A stretch of DNA of 26,620 nucleotides from JADFUS01 sp964600025 (lineage in GTDB: Bacteria > Bacteroidota > Bacteroidia > Bacteroidales > Rikenellaceae): contig CAZRHJ010000028.1 in assembly GCA_964600025.1 (NCBI GenBank), forward strand, positions 1 through 26,620, given 5' to 3'. The notes below the pieces were generated by a model. The model was not told the origin of the DNA. It searched no databases and saw nothing but the letters and a program-made list of their open reading frames with translations. The position numbers and the translations under genes were made by a program. The first letter of the stretch is position 1. Every line of letters starts with the position of its first letter. Positions 7,300-15,218 of the stretch are shown here, one piece after another.

Positions 7300-8277
7300 A
7301 TGGGATTTTTTAATAAACTTTTTGGTAATAAATCAAAAGAACAAAAACAAGACTTAGATAAAGGTTTAGAAAAAACAAAAACATCTGTTTTTGAGAAAAT
7401 ATCTAAAGCAATAGTTGGTAAAAGCAAAGTTGATGATGAGGTTTTGGACTCATTGGAGGAGGCTTTAATTACCTCTGATGTTGGTGTTGATACAACATTT
7501 GAAATCATTGAAAGGATTGAGAATAGAGTAGCAAAAGATAAATTCATTGGCACTTCGGAACTTAATAGAATCTTGAAAGAAGAAATTATGTTGATGCTTC
7601 AAGAGGGCAAAAATGATGATGATGAATTAGGATTTGATTTTGAGAAACGTGATGGTATGCCATTTGTTTTGATGGTTGTTGGTGTGAATGGTGTTGGCAA
7701 AACTACCACTATTGGCAAAATTGCTGCCCAGCTTACTGCCAAAGGCAAAAAAGTAGTGCTTGGTGCGGCAGATACATTTAGGGCTGCTGCTATTGAACAA
7801 TTAGGTGTTTGGGCGGAGCGTTCAAATTCTACAATCGTCAAACAATCAATGGGTTCAGACCCTGCGAGCGTGGCTTTTGATACCCTAAAAAGTGCAGTTT
7901 CTCAAAATGCTGATGTTGTAATTATCGACACTGCTGGTCGTTTGCACAACAAAATTGGCTTGATGAACGAGCTTACAAAAATCAAAAACGTGATGCAAAA
8001 GGTTGTTCCAGATGCTCCTCACGAAGTGATGCTTGTATTGGACGGTTCGACAGGTCAGAACGCTTACGAACAAGCCAAACATTTTACACAAGCTACCAAT
8101 GTATCTTCACTTGCTATTACAAAGCTTGACGGTACTGCCAAAGGTGGTGTTGTGCTTGGTATATCCCACAAATTTAATATCCCAGTTCGATTTATTGGAG
8201 TAGGTGAAGGGATTAATCATCTTCAAATCTTTAATAAAGAAGAATTTGTATCTACACTTTTTGAGCCAGTAGAATAA
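7300..8277 (+). CDS. ftsY: Signal recognition particle receptor FtsY
   Basis: A 325-residue GTPase that docks SRP-ribosome complexes at the inner membrane for co-translational insertion. It has a short charged N-terminal region (MGFFNKLFGNKSKEQKQ, amphipathic and lysine-rich), the N-domain helical bundle to about residue 115, and the G domain. G-domain motifs are the P-loop GVNGVGKT (128-135), the insertion-box segment GAADTFRAAA, DTAGR (210-214) and TKLDG (274-278), ending in the conserved GEGINHLQIF. The A-domain is short, as usual in Bacteroidota, unlike E. coli FtsY. It is the first gene of an operon with rimO, one base apart. The assignment to FtsY rather than Ffh follows from the C-terminal end and the missing M domain. 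Confidence 0.97.
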   Translation: MGFFNKLFGNKSKEQKQDLDKGLEKTKTSVFEKISKAIVGKSKVDDEVLDSLEEALITSDVGVDTTFEIIERIENRVAKDKFIGTSELNRILKEEIMLMLQEGKNDDDELGFDFEKRDGMPFVLMVVGVNGVGKTTTIGKIAAQLTAKGKKVVLGAADTFRAAAIEQLGVWAERSNSTIVKQSMGSDPASVAFDTLKSAVSQNADVVIIDTAGRLHNKIGLMNELTKIKNVMQKVVPDAPHEVMLVLDGSTGQNAYEQAKHFTQATNVSSLAITKLDGTAKGGVVLGISHKFNIPVRFIGVGEGINHLQIFNKEEFVSTLFEPVE

Positions 8278-8278
8278 T

Positions 8279-9577
8279 ATGACTAAACAAACAAAAAAAA
8301 TAAATTTCGTAACTTTGGGTTGTTCTAAGAATTTAGTTGATTCTGAAAAACTTATGTCTAAGCTACACCAAAAAGGTTATGAAATAGTACACGATTCTAA
8401 CGAAACTGACGCCAAGATTGTAGTAGTAAATACTTGTGGTTTTATTGCAGATGCCAAAGAAGAGTCTTTGAATACTATTTTGGAGTTTGCCTATGCAAAG
8501 CGTGATGGACTTATCGAGCAGTTATATGTAGTTGGTTGTTTGGCAGAGCGTTACAAAGATGAATTGAGAGCCGAACTACCAGAGGTAGATGATTTCTTTG
8601 GGGTAAATAATCTTTCGCAGTTGGTGGAATTATTGGCAGAAGATAAATCTAATTGTAATTTGGATATTACACGAATACTCACAACCCCAAACCATTATTC
8701 TTATCTGAAAATTTCGGAAGGTTGTAATTGGCGTTGTAGTTATTGTGCAATACCACTAATACGTGGAGGCCATATTTCACAACCAATCGAAGATATAGTT
8801 GCCGAAGCAAAACTATTAGTCAATAAAGGCGTTAAAGAGATTATGCTTATTGCCCAAGACTTGACTTATTATGGTTTGGATATATATTCTCGTAGGGCTT
8901 TGGCTGATTTGCTTAGAGAATTAGTCAAAATTGACGGGTTGGAGTGGATTAGACTGCATTATGCTTATCCAGCGTATTTCCCAAAAGATGTTATCGAACT
9001 AATGGCTAATGAGCCTAAAATTTGTAAATATCTGGATATTCCATTTCAGCATATCAACACAGAAATTCTTGCTTCTATGAAGCGTAATATAACATCTGAC
9101 GAAACACTAAATCTAATTAAGTTTTTCAGAGCAACTGTTCCCGATATGGCTTTGAGAACCACTTTGATAGTTGGTTATCCAAACGAAACACAAGAGCAGT
9201 TTGAGGAACTAAAAGAATTTGTCAAAAATGTAAGATTTGAGCGTCTTGGAGTTTTTGCATATTGTAGCGAGGAAAACACCCCAGCAGGTGAGATGCAAGA
9301 CAACGTGCCACAAGAGGTGAAAGAACGTAGAGTTGAAGAAATAATGATGCTGCAAAATGATATTGCAGACGAGATAAACAAAGCGAAAATAGGCAAAGCG
9401 ATGCGTGTAGTGATAGATCGTTATGAAGGTGGTCAATATATTGCACGTAGCGAATTTGATTCTCCTGAGGTAGATGCAGAGATTATTGTGTCCTCAGAAT
9501 ATGATTTGCAAGTGGGTGATTTTTATGATGTAACAATAACCGATGCAGAGGGTTATGATATTTGGGCAGAATTATAA
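8279..9577 (+). CDS. rimO: Ribosomal protein S12 methylthiotransferase RimO
   Basis: A 432-residue radical-SAM enzyme that adds a methylthio group to an aspartate of ribosomal protein S12. The N-terminal UPF0004 domain has the three cysteines for the auxiliary iron-sulfur cluster (C15 in GCSKN, C53 in NTCGFI, C87 in VVGCLAERY). The radical-SAM cluster cysteines are C149, C153 and C156 (CNWRCSYC). A C-terminal TRAM domain begins near residue 370 (KAMRVVIDRYEGG). LGCSKNLVDSE and the NTCGFI context separate RimO from its tRNA-modifying relative MiaB. It starts one base after the ftsY stop codon, so the two are co-transcribed. This pairing is common in Bacteroidota, though the genes have no known shared pathway. 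Confidence 0.96.
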   Translation: MTKQTKKINFVTLGCSKNLVDSEKLMSKLHQKGYEIVHDSNETDAKIVVVNTCGFIADAKEESLNTILEFAYAKRDGLIEQLYVVGCLAERYKDELRAELPEVDDFFGVNNLSQLVELLAEDKSNCNLDITRILTTPNHYSYLKISEGCNWRCSYCAIPLIRGGHISQPIEDIVAEAKLLVNKGVKEIMLIAQDLTYYGLDIYSRRALADLLRELVKIDGLEWIRLHYAYPAYFPKDVIELMANEPKICKYLDIPFQHINTEILASMKRNITSDETLNLIKFFRATVPDMALRTTLIVGYPNETQEQFEELKEFVKNVRFERLGVFAYCSEENTPAGEMQDNVPQEVKERRVEEIMMLQNDIADEINKAKIGKAMRVVIDRYEGGQYIARSEFDSPEVDAEIIVSSEYDLQVGDFYDVTITDAEGYDIWAEL

Positions 9578-9598
9578 TTGATTTTGTACTAAAAAAAG

Positions 9599-9629
9599 TT
9601 GCTTTATTTAACAAAAAACATTAACTTTG
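9599..9629 (+). promoter_or_regulatory. Housekeeping promoter of the zapB-like/zapA unit
   Basis: TTG at 9599-9601, 20 bases, then TAACTTTG at 9622-9629: an excellent match to the Bacteroidota pattern. The ATG lies only 11 bases after the -7 box, so the mRNA leader must be a few bases long or absent. Confidence 0.75.
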
Positions 9630-9639
9630 TGTCGTTAGT

Positions 9640-9930
9640 ATGAATGAAAGTCTAAAATTAATACAAGAAATTGAGCAGGAGCTTAACTTTGTTATTTCAC
9701 AGAAAAACAAGTTGGCCAAGCAAAACCTTGCATTGCAGTTAGACCGTGAAAAGTTATTAGAAGAGAGAATAAAACATACAAATCAAATCAACGAGCTTAA
9801 AAATGAAATAAAATCGTTGAAGTTGGCTTTGGGAATGGCGGATAATAGTTCGAAAGAACAGGCTAAAAAAAGAATTGAGGCAATCTTGCGGGAGATTAAT
9901 GTATGTATAGCTCTTATTAACAAAAAATAA
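9640..9930 (+). CDS. Small coiled-coil protein upstream of ZapA (ZapB-like)
   Basis: A 96-residue, highly charged protein that is almost entirely predicted coiled coil. Heptad-like leucines and isoleucines run from residue 4 (LKLIQEIEQEL) to about residue 65, followed by a short lysine/alanine-rich linker (SSKEQAKKRIEAIL). There are no membrane segments and no enzyme motif. A short coiled-coil gene directly before zapA is a recurring arrangement in Bacteroidota. By analogy with ZapB, which bridges ZapA-FtsZ filaments in E. coli, a role in the division ring is plausible, but the sequence itself does not prove it. The spacing to zapA is 8 bases, so they are one transcription unit. The promoter at 9599-9629 supports the ATG at 9640. 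Confidence 0.75.
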   Translation: MNESLKLIQEIEQELNFVISQKNKLAKQNLALQLDREKLLEERIKHTNQINELKNEIKSLKLALGMADNSSKEQAKKRIEAILREINVCIALINKK

Positions 9931-9938
9931 CCTTTACG

Positions 9939-10220
9939 ATGGATAATACTATAAAGATTAACGTTATTATTGATGGTGTTAAGCACGAAATGAATATAAA
10001 GCCCGAACAAGAAAAAGATATTCGTAGGGCAGCAAAATTGCTTAATGATAGGTTGGTGTCTATAAAAAGCACTTGGAGAGTTGGAGGAAATAATGACTAT
10101 ATTACTATGGTAGCGTTTCAGTTGGCTTACGAAAAAATTATCAAAGATGCACAAGATAGTGAAACTGAGATATTTAACAAGCTGAAATCTATTCATAACA
10201 AATTAATAGAAGAAAAATAG
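9939..10220 (+). CDS. zapA: Cell division protein ZapA
   Basis: A 93-residue cytosolic protein that binds and bundles FtsZ filaments at the division ring. The N-terminal half is the ZapA head (IKINVIIDGVKHEMNIKPEQEKDIRRAAKLLNDR split over residues 5-38): a small beta unit followed by the helix with the RRAAKLLND pattern. The C-terminal half is a helix suited to the family's coiled-coil dimer (VAFQLAYEKIIKDAQD). The length matches short bacterial ZapA proteins. It follows the coiled-coil gene by 8 bases and precedes 6S RNA, the same zapA-6S linkage known from proteobacteria. A hairpin overlaps its stop codon. Confidence 0.92.
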   Translation: MDNTIKINVIIDGVKHEMNIKPEQEKDIRRAAKLLNDRLVSIKSTWRVGGNNDYITMVAFQLAYEKIIKDAQDSETEIFNKLKSIHNKLIEEK

Positions 10221-10250
10221 CTATATACTTTGGTGTATTCATATATAGCT
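10219..10250 (+). terminator. Hairpin at the zapA stop codon
   Basis: AGCTATATA (10219-10227) and TATATAGCT (10242-10250) form a perfect 9-bp stem around a 14-base loop, starting within the zapA stop codon. It lacks a clear T-run, so termination is possible but not certain. The 173 bases from 10251 to 10423 hold only a weaker hairpin near 10362-10384 (ATATAAC pairing with GTTATAT) and no gene. Confidence 0.4.
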
Positions 10251-10423
10251 TTACTGAAAAATGAAAACACAAATTGATATAAATTCAGACAGTGATTGTT
10301 GGAATTAGTAGACTTTTTTTAGTATTTTTTTACGAAATTTAGTCTGTGATATATACGAATATAACACGTTTTTGCGTTATATATAAAAAGTCGTTCTTTA
10401 TTTAATAAAATATAACAAGAATT

Positions 10424-10614
10424 TATCCCGCATAGATTCAGGACATCTGCGAAACTCAACATTAAAAAATCTACCGAGCAGTTCGCTATGTTAAAAACAG
10501 GCCTTAACCCTTTGGGTTTCTTCTTCGGAAGGACGTTGGACGTTTGCGATATAGTAGTGGCTCAAATCCTTACTTTTAGGGTTTCGTCAATAACTGGATA
10601 TGTGGGATTTTTTT
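10424..10614 (+). ncRNA. ssrS: 6S RNA
   Basis: About 185 bases between zapA and rny that carry no reading frame but have the signs of 6S RNA, which mimics an open promoter and sequesters housekeeping RNA polymerase. The ends pair (TCCCGCATA at 10426-10434 with TATGTGGGA at 10599-10607, one G-U). A T-run at 10608-10614 closes the transcript as a terminator. The interior contains the GC-richer, 6S-like stretches CCGAGCAG (10474-10481) and TTCTTCGGAAGGACG (10521-10535). The neighbourhood (zapA upstream, as also in proteobacteria) strongly supports the call. Exact ends are estimated from the closing stem. Confidence 0.8.
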
Positions 10615-10698
10615 ATAAACTTTATCGTAATTTGTACGATATTTTAAACTAATGAAATAAATTAATTAATAATAATTTAATAAAACAAAAAATAGAAT

Positions 10699-12240
10699 AT
10701 GGATATATTAGCAGTAATTGTCGTAACCATACTCTCGGGAGCTTTATCTGCATTTTTTGTGTCTAAATTAATCAAAAAGCAGACACTTAAACAGCAGGAG
10801 GCACTTCTTAAAGAAGCTGAGAATGAGGGTGAGATGATTAAAAAAGAGAAAATCTTACAAGCAAAAGAAAAATTTATTCAACTGAAATCTGAACACGAAA
10901 AAGCTGTTCAAGAACGTAACAGTCAGTTGTCGCAAGCCGAAAACAGAATTAAACAAAAAGAAAACTCTTTGACTCAAAAACTTGATGATGTTTCAAAACA
11001 ACAAAAAGATTTAGAGGTTCAAAAAAACAAACTTGGCGAAAGAGAAGAATTGTATAAATCAAAAGAGGCTGAGTGCGACAGACAACTACAAAAACAGTTG
11101 CAAGTACTTGAAGAAATTAGCGGTTTGTCGAGTGAAGATGCAAAAAATGCTTTGATTGAAACTATCAAATCTGATGCACAAGCTCAGGCAATGGGTTATG
11201 TAAACGAGATTATCGACGAGGCTAAACTTACTGCAAACAAAGAGGCCAAAAAAATCGTTATTCAATCTATTCAGCGTGTAGCAACTGAGGCAGCTATCGA
11301 AAACTCTGTTACAGTGTTTAATATTGATAGCGACGAGGTAAAAGGTCGTATTATTGGTCGTGAGGGTCGTAATATTAGAGCTTTGGAGGCTGCAACAGGA
11401 GTTGAAATCATTGTTGATGATACTCCCGAGGCAATTATTCTTTCAGGTTTTGACCCAGTTAGACGTGAGATAGCTCGTTTGGCTCTTCACCAACTTGTAA
11501 CAGACGGTCGTATCCACCCAGCTCGTATTGAGGAGGTAGTTCAGAAAGTTGAAAAACAGATTGAAGAAGAAGTTGTAGAGATAGGTAAACGTACAGCTAT
11601 TGACCTTGGTATTCACGGTCTTCACCCAGAGATGATTAGATTGATTGGTAAGATGAAATACCGTTCAAGCTACGGACAAAACTTATTACAACACTCTCGT
11701 GAAACTGCTAATCTTTGTGGTATTATGGCAGCTGAATTGGGACTTAATACAAAATTAGCACGTAGAGCAGGTTTGTTGCACGATATAGGTAAAGTTCCAG
11801 ATGACGAACCAGAATTACCACACGCAATTATCGGTATGAAATTAGCCGAGAAATACAAAGAAAAACCAGAGGTTTGTAATGCGATTGGTTCGCACCACGA
11901 CGAAGTGGAGATGCAAACACTTATTGCTCCTTTGGTACAAGTTTGTGATGCTATTTCTGGTGCAAGACCAGGTGCAAGACGTGAGGTTGTAGAATCTTAT
12001 ATCAAACGTCTGAAAGAAATGGAAGACTTGGCAATGTCTTACCCGGGTGTTATGAAAACTTATGCTATCCAAGCAGGTAGAGAGTTGCGTGTAATTGTAG
12101 GTAGTGAGAAAATTACTGATACAGAGGCAGAAACACTTTCATTTGAAATAGCTAAGAAGATTCAAGATGAGATGACTTATCCTGGACAAGTTAAAATTAC
12201 TGTTATTCGTGAAACACGTAGTGTAAATTACGCAAAATAA
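10699..12240 (+). CDS. rny: Ribonuclease Y
   Basis: A 513-residue membrane-anchored endoribonuclease that initiates mRNA decay. Domains are in order: one N-terminal transmembrane helix (ILAVIVVTILSGALSAFFVS, residues 3-22), a long charged coiled coil (about 25-150), a KH RNA-binding domain (about 205-270, with GRIIGREGRNIRALEAATG), and an HD phosphohydrolase domain with the metal-binding HD pair at residues 361-362 (LLHDIGK) and a further His pair in GSHHDEVE. Length and order match the RNase Y family (about 510-525 residues). It is preceded by 6S RNA and an 84-base leader and ends at a strong terminator, so it is probably monocistronic. GC content and codon use are higher than in the neighbouring hypothetical gene, as expected for a well-expressed core gene. 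Confidence 0.97.
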   Translation: MDILAVIVVTILSGALSAFFVSKLIKKQTLKQQEALLKEAENEGEMIKKEKILQAKEKFIQLKSEHEKAVQERNSQLSQAENRIKQKENSLTQKLDDVSKQQKDLEVQKNKLGEREELYKSKEAECDRQLQKQLQVLEEISGLSSEDAKNALIETIKSDAQAQAMGYVNEIIDEAKLTANKEAKKIVIQSIQRVATEAAIENSVTVFNIDSDEVKGRIIGREGRNIRALEAATGVEIIVDDTPEAIILSGFDPVRREIARLALHQLVTDGRIHPARIEEVVQKVEKQIEEEVVEIGKRTAIDLGIHGLHPEMIRLIGKMKYRSSYGQNLLQHSRETANLCGIMAAELGLNTKLARRAGLLHDIGKVPDDEPELPHAIIGMKLAEKYKEKPEVCNAIGSHHDEVEMQTLIAPLVQVCDAISGARPGARREVVESYIKRLKEMEDLAMSYPGVMKTYAIQAGRELRVIVGSEKITDTEAETLSFEIAKKIQDEMTYPGQVKITVIRETRSVNYAK

Positions 12241-12253
12241 GGTGTAATATAGC

Positions 12254-12296
12254 AAAACGGGGTCTTGAATTTAATATTCAAGACCCCGTTTTTTTT
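12254..12296 (+). terminator. Rho-independent terminator of rny
   Basis: A perfect 17-bp stem (12254-12270 with 12276-12292, core ACGGGGTCTTGAAT) with a 5-base loop, then a continuous T-run to 12296. It is the strongest terminator in the window and starts 14 bases after the rny stop codon. It may also stop the convergent gene at 12323. Confidence 0.92.
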
Positions 12297-12322
12297 GTAA
12301 TTTGCTCGTCAAATCTTATTCC

Positions 12323-13384
12323 TTATTTCCCATATATCATTATTTTAGATAGCTCATTTATGTTTATTGTAGATTCCACATTATAAAGAGTAACAATTCT
12401 GAAAGGGTCATCTAAATCAACCTCAATATGATTATGTACATTTATAATATTATTGTCTTGGTCGTATAAAGCACAATAAAATTGCATTGAATCTATCTTA
12501 TCTTCTTCCTCATTGAGTAGTTCAAAATATATATCCATATTATACTCTGACAATACTTTTATCGAACAATTCTGAATTTTAAGATTGCTAAATCGTTTTG
12601 GTAATTCTTTTATCTCTATTTTGTTTCTAATATCTGTATTATTGACCCTATTGTCAGTGGTTTCAACGCACAACCATTTTGAGTTTGATTTACAAAATTG
12701 GATTGTTACCATATTAGAAATTTTAATTCTGATATAGTCGTTATTGCTAAAATTTATATCATCATAAAATAATATTTTTGAATCCAAAAATGAATTAGCA
12801 AAAACACTAAATAATTTTTCAGTTAAATCCGTTGGTTCGCTATATAGATCTGTTAGCATTCCGTGTTTTCCCGAAACGTAGGTGAAATTTTCTACTTGTA
12901 GAGAGTTATCTGTGTCTTTAATATTTTTAATTCTAAAAAATAGTTCTTTATTTTTTTCTTTTAGCTCAAATTCAAAGCCATTCATCTCAAATATTTGTAA
13001 TTTTTTCTCCATAGAATTAAGTTCCTCTTTAATCTTCGTATTAGGAGTTTGAATTCCTTTTGTTTTTTTTAGTATTTCTTTTTTTCTTTTTTTTCTATTA
13101 TGTTCATTTATTGAATTTATTTCATCAATATATTTATTTCGATATTTTTGAATTTCTTCGTTTCTCCACTCGTTATAATCACTGCGAGAACCATAGGTAT
13201 AATATCTTCCTTCTAAATCCAAGTCATCGTAAAATGGCAGGTCTAATCCATAGTGTTCAACTATAAAATTATTTGATAAATCACCATATTGGATATCCTC
13301 TGATATATCTTCAAATCTACCATCATCATACAAATAAGCGTTATCTTCGCTGTATTCAACTGAATAATCATCTTCGTAGCTCAT
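12323..13384 (-). CDS. Hypothetical acidic protein, no recognised family
   Basis: A 353-residue protein I do not recognise. The first 70 residues are extremely rich in Asp, Glu and Tyr (for example YEDDYSVEYSEDNAYLYDD) and look disordered. Residues 75-125 are a highly charged helical or coiled-coil stretch with the basic run RKKRKKEILKKTKG. The last 100 residues alternate hydrophobic and polar positions (CSIKVLSEYNMDIYFELL, then FYCALYDQDNNIINVHNH) in a way that suggests a small beta-sandwich, loosely like FxLYD-type domains; that resemblance is only an impression. There is no signal peptide or membrane span, so it is probably cytosolic. Base composition is more AT-rich than in rny or yaaA, which suggests an accessory or fast-evolving gene. 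A -7-like box reads on plus as CAAAAATA at 13411-13418. It lies convergent to rny and divergent from yaaA. Confidence 0.75.
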   Translation of the reverse strand: MSYEDDYSVEYSEDNAYLYDDGRFEDISEDIQYGDLSNNFIVEHYGLDLPFYDDLDLEGRYYTYGSRSDYNEWRNEEIQKYRNKYIDEINSINEHNRKKRKKEILKKTKGIQTPNTKIKEELNSMEKKLQIFEMNGFEFELKEKNKELFFRIKNIKDTDNSLQVENFTYVSGKHGMLTDLYSEPTDLTEKLFSVFANSFLDSKILFYDDINFSNNDYIRIKISNMVTIQFCKSNSKWLCVETTDNRVNNTDIRNKIEIKELPKRFSNLKIQNCSIKVLSEYNMDIYFELLNEEEDKIDSMQFYCALYDQDNNIINVHNHIEVDLDDPFRIVTLYNVESTININELSKIMIYGK

Positions 13385-13432
13385 AAAATTTTATTTTTAT
13401 ATAGTTTATACAAAAATAAAATTTTTTCTGCG

Positions 13433-13462
13433 TTGTTTAATACTATTTTTAAGTTATTTTTG
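13433..13462 (+). promoter_or_regulatory. Housekeeping promoter of yaaA
   Basis: TTG at 13433-13435, 19 bases, then TATTTTTG at 13455-13462, matching the Bacteroidota pattern. It supports the ATG at 13490 over the in-frame ATG at 13433, which falls on the -33 box. Confidence 0.55.
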
Positions 13463-13489
13463 TATGTAATTTATTTTTTGCCAAATATT

Positions 13490-14260
13490 ATGATAGCACT
13501 AATATCACCTGCCAAAACTATGCGTTCTGGTTCTGAGATTAAAATAGAGAAAGGGGAGAGTACTCAGCCACGTTTTATGGAACAAACAAATTATTTAGTT
13601 TCTCAGATGTTGCAGTATTCTTCAAAAGAATTGGAAGAAATGTTCAAAGTTAGTACGCCTATTGCACGAGAGTTACGACAACGCTTTGCACATTTTGTCG
13701 AAGATACAGACCAGAGCGTTGTAGCCGTAGCGAGTTATGATGGTGTGGTATATAAACATTTCAAGCCCCAAAAAGAATTTTCAAAAGCTCAAAAACAGTA
13801 TTTGCAAACCAATCTTAGGATTAGTTCGTTATTGTATGGCTTGTTACGCCCTTTTGATACAATAAAACCTTATCGAATGGAGGGTTTTATTCGCATTGAA
13901 GAAAACGGGGAGAGAGTCGATAAATTTTGGCGAAAACACCAAACTCAAACATTAATTGATGATGTTAATAATGCAGGTGGAACACTACTTTATTTGGCGT
14001 CCAAAGAAGAACAAAATGCTTTTGATTGGAAAGAAGTCAAAAAACAAGTTCGAGTAATTGATTTTCAGTTTCTGCAATACAAAGGCGATAAACTTCGACA
14101 AGTAGTGATATATACCAAAATGGCACGTGGCAATATGATAAAATATATGTTAGATAATAGCATTAATAATCCCGAAGACTTGAAAAACTTTGAATGGGGA
14201 GGCTATGTGTACAATGATACTCTATCTACACAAGATGTATGGGTGTGGGTAATGGATTAA
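13490..14260 (+). CDS. yaaA: Peroxide stress protein YaaA
   Basis: A 256-residue cytosolic protein of the YaaA/DUF328 family; E. coli YaaA is 258 residues. In E. coli it belongs to the OxyR response and limits intracellular iron and oxidative DNA damage during H2O2 stress. Family landmarks are the start IALISPAKTM, the segment LYGLLRPFDTIKPYRMEG near residue 100, the FWRKHQTQTLIDD stretch (family FW...T..L), and the C-terminal KMARGNMIKYMLDN followed by FEWGGYVYN. The start at 13490 gives the conserved N-terminus; an upstream ATG at 13433 would add a hydrophobic stretch foreign to the family and overlaps the promoter. No OxyR site is evident. The 3' end is followed immediately by repeat copy D. 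Confidence 0.95.
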   Translation: MIALISPAKTMRSGSEIKIEKGESTQPRFMEQTNYLVSQMLQYSSKELEEMFKVSTPIARELRQRFAHFVEDTDQSVVAVASYDGVVYKHFKPQKEFSKAQKQYLQTNLRISSLLYGLLRPFDTIKPYRMEGFIRIEENGERVDKFWRKHQTQTLIDDVNNAGGTLLYLASKEEQNAFDWKEVKKQVRVIDFQFLQYKGDKLRQVVIYTKMARGNMIKYMLDNSINNPEDLKNFEWGGYVYNDTLSTQDVWVWVMD

Positions 14261-14261
14261 T

Positions 14262-14508
14262 GATATTTTGTCTACTAAAAACGAAACTCGCCTATCTTGT
14301 CTATTTCACCGATGCTCATAACTCACGTACGCCAGTACGCTACGTTATGACTATCAGCAAAATAGCCTAAGAGATCCGAGTTTATTGGGAACTTGTAAAA
14401 TTTCGGAAAGATAAAAATTTTTACCAGACAGAAATGATATTTCGTCCGCTAAAAACGAAACTCGTCTATTTTGTCTATTTTCGTTTTTAGCGGACAGTAA
14501 TAACTCTT
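14262..14508 (+). repeat. Dispersed hairpin repeat, copy D, followed by a short palindromic unit
   Basis: A near-identical partner of copy B, beginning TGTCTACTAAAAACGAAACT near 14269 and running to about 14430. It has the same internal imperfect hairpin but lacks the 88-bp element found in copy B: at 14411-14426 it reads GATAAAAATTTTTACC without interruption. A second, shorter palindromic unit follows at 14444-14495. The block fills the gap between convergent genes (yaaA and the ABC ATPase gene), so a shared terminator role is likely. Confidence 0.85.
14444..14495 (+). terminator. Minimal repeat unit: perfect 17-bp inverted repeat
   Basis: GTCCGCTAAAAACGAAA (14444-14460) is exactly complementary to 14479-14495, around an 18-base loop. 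It is the outer end of the dispersed repeat facing its own mirror image. Its position between convergent stop codons suits a bidirectional terminator, although the stem holds A and T runs inside it and not after it. Confidence 0.6.
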
Positions 14509-15195
14509 TTATAACAAATTATTTACGTCATCAACAATCTTACCGTCAAAAAGATTGATTACACGACTTGCATAGGTAGAGTCGTGTTTAGAGTGGGTAA
14601 CCATAATAACAGTTGTTCCCTCTTTGTTAAGCTCCGAAAGAAGTTCCATAACCTCACGACCGTTAGTTGAGTCCAAATTACCAGTAGGCTCGTCGGCAAG
14701 AATTATTTTAGGGTTGTTTACCAATGCACGAGCTATTGCAACACGCTGTTGCTGACCTCCCGAAAGCTGTTGTGGAAAGTGGTTAGAGCGGTGTGTCATA
14801 TTCATACGACGCAACATATCATCTACCATTTTCTTTCTTTCACGACTTTTTACTCCCAAATAAGTCAAAGGTAATTCCACGTTTTCAAAAACACTTAGTT
14901 CGTCAATCAAATTGAAACTCTGGAACACAAAACCAATGTTCCCTTTACGGAATTTTGTGCGGTTTTTTTCTTTGAGATTTGCAACTTCTGTATCTAATAA
15001 ATTATAGCTCCCTTCATTTGGATTATCGAGCAATCCAAGAATGTTCATCAGCGTAGATTTGCCACAGCCCGAAGGCCCCATTATAGCAATAAATTCGCCT
15101 TTTTCTACTTCAAACGAAACTCCTGCCAAAGCAACTGTTTCTACTTCTTCGGTTCTAAAACTTTTCTTTAAGTTTTCTACTTTTAACATTGTCAT
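14509..15195 (-). CDS. ABC transporter ATP-binding protein (MacB/LolD type)
   Basis: A 228-residue ATPase of the MacB/LolD/FtsE class that powers FtsX-type permeases. Motifs are Walker A GPSGCGKST (residues 40-48), the Q-loop FQSFNLIDEL (near 91), signature LSGGQQQR (144-151), Walker B ILADEPTGNLD (165 onward) and the switch His in VTHSKHD (His201). It has no membrane segment and works on the inner face of the inner membrane. It is the last gene of the operon, 23 bases after permease copy 1. An ATG two codons later (15189) could be the start. The partners (two FtsX-like permeases and an adaptor) show that it belongs to a type VII mechanotransmission exporter and not an importer. The substrate is unknown. 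Confidence 0.95.
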   Translation of the reverse strand: MTMLKVENLKKSFRTEEVETVALAGVSFEVEKGEFIAIMGPSGCGKSTLMNILGLLDNPNEGSYNLLDTEVANLKEKNRTKFRKGNIGFVFQSFNLIDELSVFENVELPLTYLGVKSRERKKMVDDMLRRMNMTHRSNHFPQQLSGGQQQRVAIARALVNNPKIILADEPTGNLDSTNGREVMELLSELNKEGTTVIMVTHSKHDSTYASRVINLFDGKIVDDVNNLL

Positions 15196-15218
15196 AATTT
15201 TATTTTTTAAGTTTTTAT

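Noticed and set aside
9783..10196. A 137-residue minus-strand reading frame
   Set aside because: It is antisense to the zapB-like gene and zapA, both of which have family features, spacing and a promoter.
14262..14508. Insertion sequence with inverted ends
   Set aside because: There are inverted arms but no transposase reading frame; the unit is too short and is explained by the dispersed hairpin family.
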